From Nostoc sp. TCL240-02 (lineage in GTDB: Bacteria > Cyanobacteriota > Cyanobacteriia > Cyanobacteriales > Nostocaceae), in assembly GCF_013343235.1 (NCBI RefSeq), contig NZ_CP040094.1, positions 5,823,001-5,887,000 of the forward strand: a stretch of DNA of 64,000 nucleotides. The letters are read 5' to 3'. This document shows positions 63,367 to 64,000 of the stretch, piece after piece. Each line of letters starts with the position of its first letter. The first letter of the stretch is position 1. The position numbers and the translations under genes are program-made. Below the pieces are notes generated by a model. The model searched no databases. It was not told the origin of the DNA and saw only the letters and a list, made by a program, of their open reading frames with translations.

Positions 63367-63575
63367 GACTATTGATGTACCTCACAAAATCTAGTGATAT
63401 TAATTGATCTAGTCTGAGATAACATTAAGCTACAAATCCAGACTCCATCACTTGTATTTTGCAATAAAATCTTAGTCATTTAACTTTTTGGGGCTAATTT
63501 TCAAGACATAACTAAAGGATTTTCGTCTTTAAAAGCGATGATTTATATTCTGATCTTGTTTGTCTCCCTAAATGA

Positions 63576-63603
63576 GTAGAGACGCGATAAATCACGTCTC
63601 TAC
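63576..63603. terminator. Palindrome after the M16 peptidase gene
   Basis: gtagagacg / cgtctctac, a 9-bp perfect stem with a 10-base loop, 24 bp beyond the peptidase stop. It is a common cyanobacterial palindrome and may serve as a terminator. Confidence 0.55.
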
Positions 63604-63627
63604 TTATCGTTACGATCGCAATTTGGA

Positions 63628-64000
63628 TTAATTCTTCGCCTGTGGTTGCGAACCAGGAATGGTTACATCTATTGGTGTCACCTTTGCTGCTAGCTGCGTT
63701 AATGGCGGTTGAATGGCGGCTTGATTCCCGACTACTAGAGTCACAATCTTTTCGGGCTTGAGGTATTCTCGTGCTACCCGTTGCACGTCAGCATCTGTGG
63801 TAGCGGCGACGGCTTTTTGATAGCGAAAGAGAAAATCGGCAGGATAGCCGTAATATTCGTATCGCATCAACCTTGATAAGGTTTGGCTGGGATCTTGAAA
63901 GTTAAATACAAAGGAGTTGAGTGTAGATTCTTTGGCAAAAGCCAGTTCTTTTGCTGTCACTCTTTGAGTTTGAATGCGTTTGATTTCAGCTTGTAAGGCT
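63628..64000 (-). CDS. M16-family peptidase, C-terminal part (gene runs out of window)
   Basis: The visible ~124 residues contain the C-terminal half-domain pattern of M16 (pitrilysin/processing-peptidase) proteins: AKELAFAKESTLNSFVFNFQ, then YYGYPADFLFRYQKAVAATT and ADVQRVAREYLKPEKIVTLVVG. The frame stays open to the window end, so the start and any HxxEH zinc site are outside. It transcribes towards the peptide genes. M16 peptidases are mostly periplasmic or housekeeping, but some are found in RiPP clusters; adjacency here is only suggestive. Confidence 0.85.
   Translation of the reverse strand, partial: ALQAEIKRIQTQRVTAKELAFAKESTLNSFVFNFQDPSQTLSRLMRYEYYGYPADFLFRYQKAVAATTDADVQRVAREYLKPEKIVTLVVGNQAAIQPPLTQLAAKVTPIDVTIPGSQPQAKN

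Overview
The window looks like chromosomal DNA of a filamentous cyanobacterium of the Nostoc type. The HIP1 octamer (gcgatcgc) is very frequent. Intergenic regions carry Nostoc-style short repeats (the 'cttctctacgagacgctgcgcg' family, gtcatttgtcctttg arrays, ggggcaggggagcag tracts). The housekeeping genes (accD, leuB, gloB-rplI-dnaB, ABC1 kinase, mscL) are of cyanobacterial kind. The genus is inferred; no rRNA or other marker is present.

Layout. 1-9.3 kb: 3' part of an AAA ATPase gene, a truncated proline-iminopeptidase remnant, an orphan sugar-type solute-binding lipoprotein, an MFS transporter, accD, a prepilin peptidase, a small conserved protein and leuB. 9.4-14.1 kb: a stress-type group with a P2-type ATPase and a glycine-rich stress protein on the minus strand, divergent from a universal stress protein and a SRPBCC protein, with a long dyad between them. 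14.5-22.4 kb: alpha-amylase, DUF1003 protein, a response regulator/histidine kinase pair, an APC permease, a decayed small zinc-ribbon-like gene and an MscS channel. 22.6-30 kb: an ABC-2 transporter pair, pentapeptide protein, purT, cysteine synthase, a DnaJ-domain protein and a double 6-pyruvoyltetrahydropterin-synthase-like protein. 30-41 kb: Uma2 nuclease, a PrsW-like protease overlapping a methyltransferase, mscL, a G-rich minisatellite, a DUF3352 protein, an M1 aminopeptidase with HEAT repeats and an ABC1 kinase.

41.4-52.2 kb is a surface-glycan locus. It holds eight glycosyltransferase or GT-A-like genes (three are tandem paralogues) and an ABC exporter whose C-terminus carries two HisKA-like segments without an ATPase domain. 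52.5-57.5 kb returns to core genes.

57.9-63.4 kb is the most unusual part. A HopA1-family gene and an aminoglycoside-phosphotransferase-like kinase gene lie downstream of four near-identical 88-residue double-glycine-leader peptides, repeated at exactly 387 bp. A fifth, divergent peptide lies next to the kinase, and a sixth with its own terminator lies upstream. A HopA1-like lyase plus an APH-like kinase is the dehydration pair known from class V lanthipeptides, so this is probably a RiPP (ribosomally made, modified peptide) locus. The predicted cores contain no cysteine, so ordinary lanthionine rings cannot form. The window ends inside an M16 peptidase gene.
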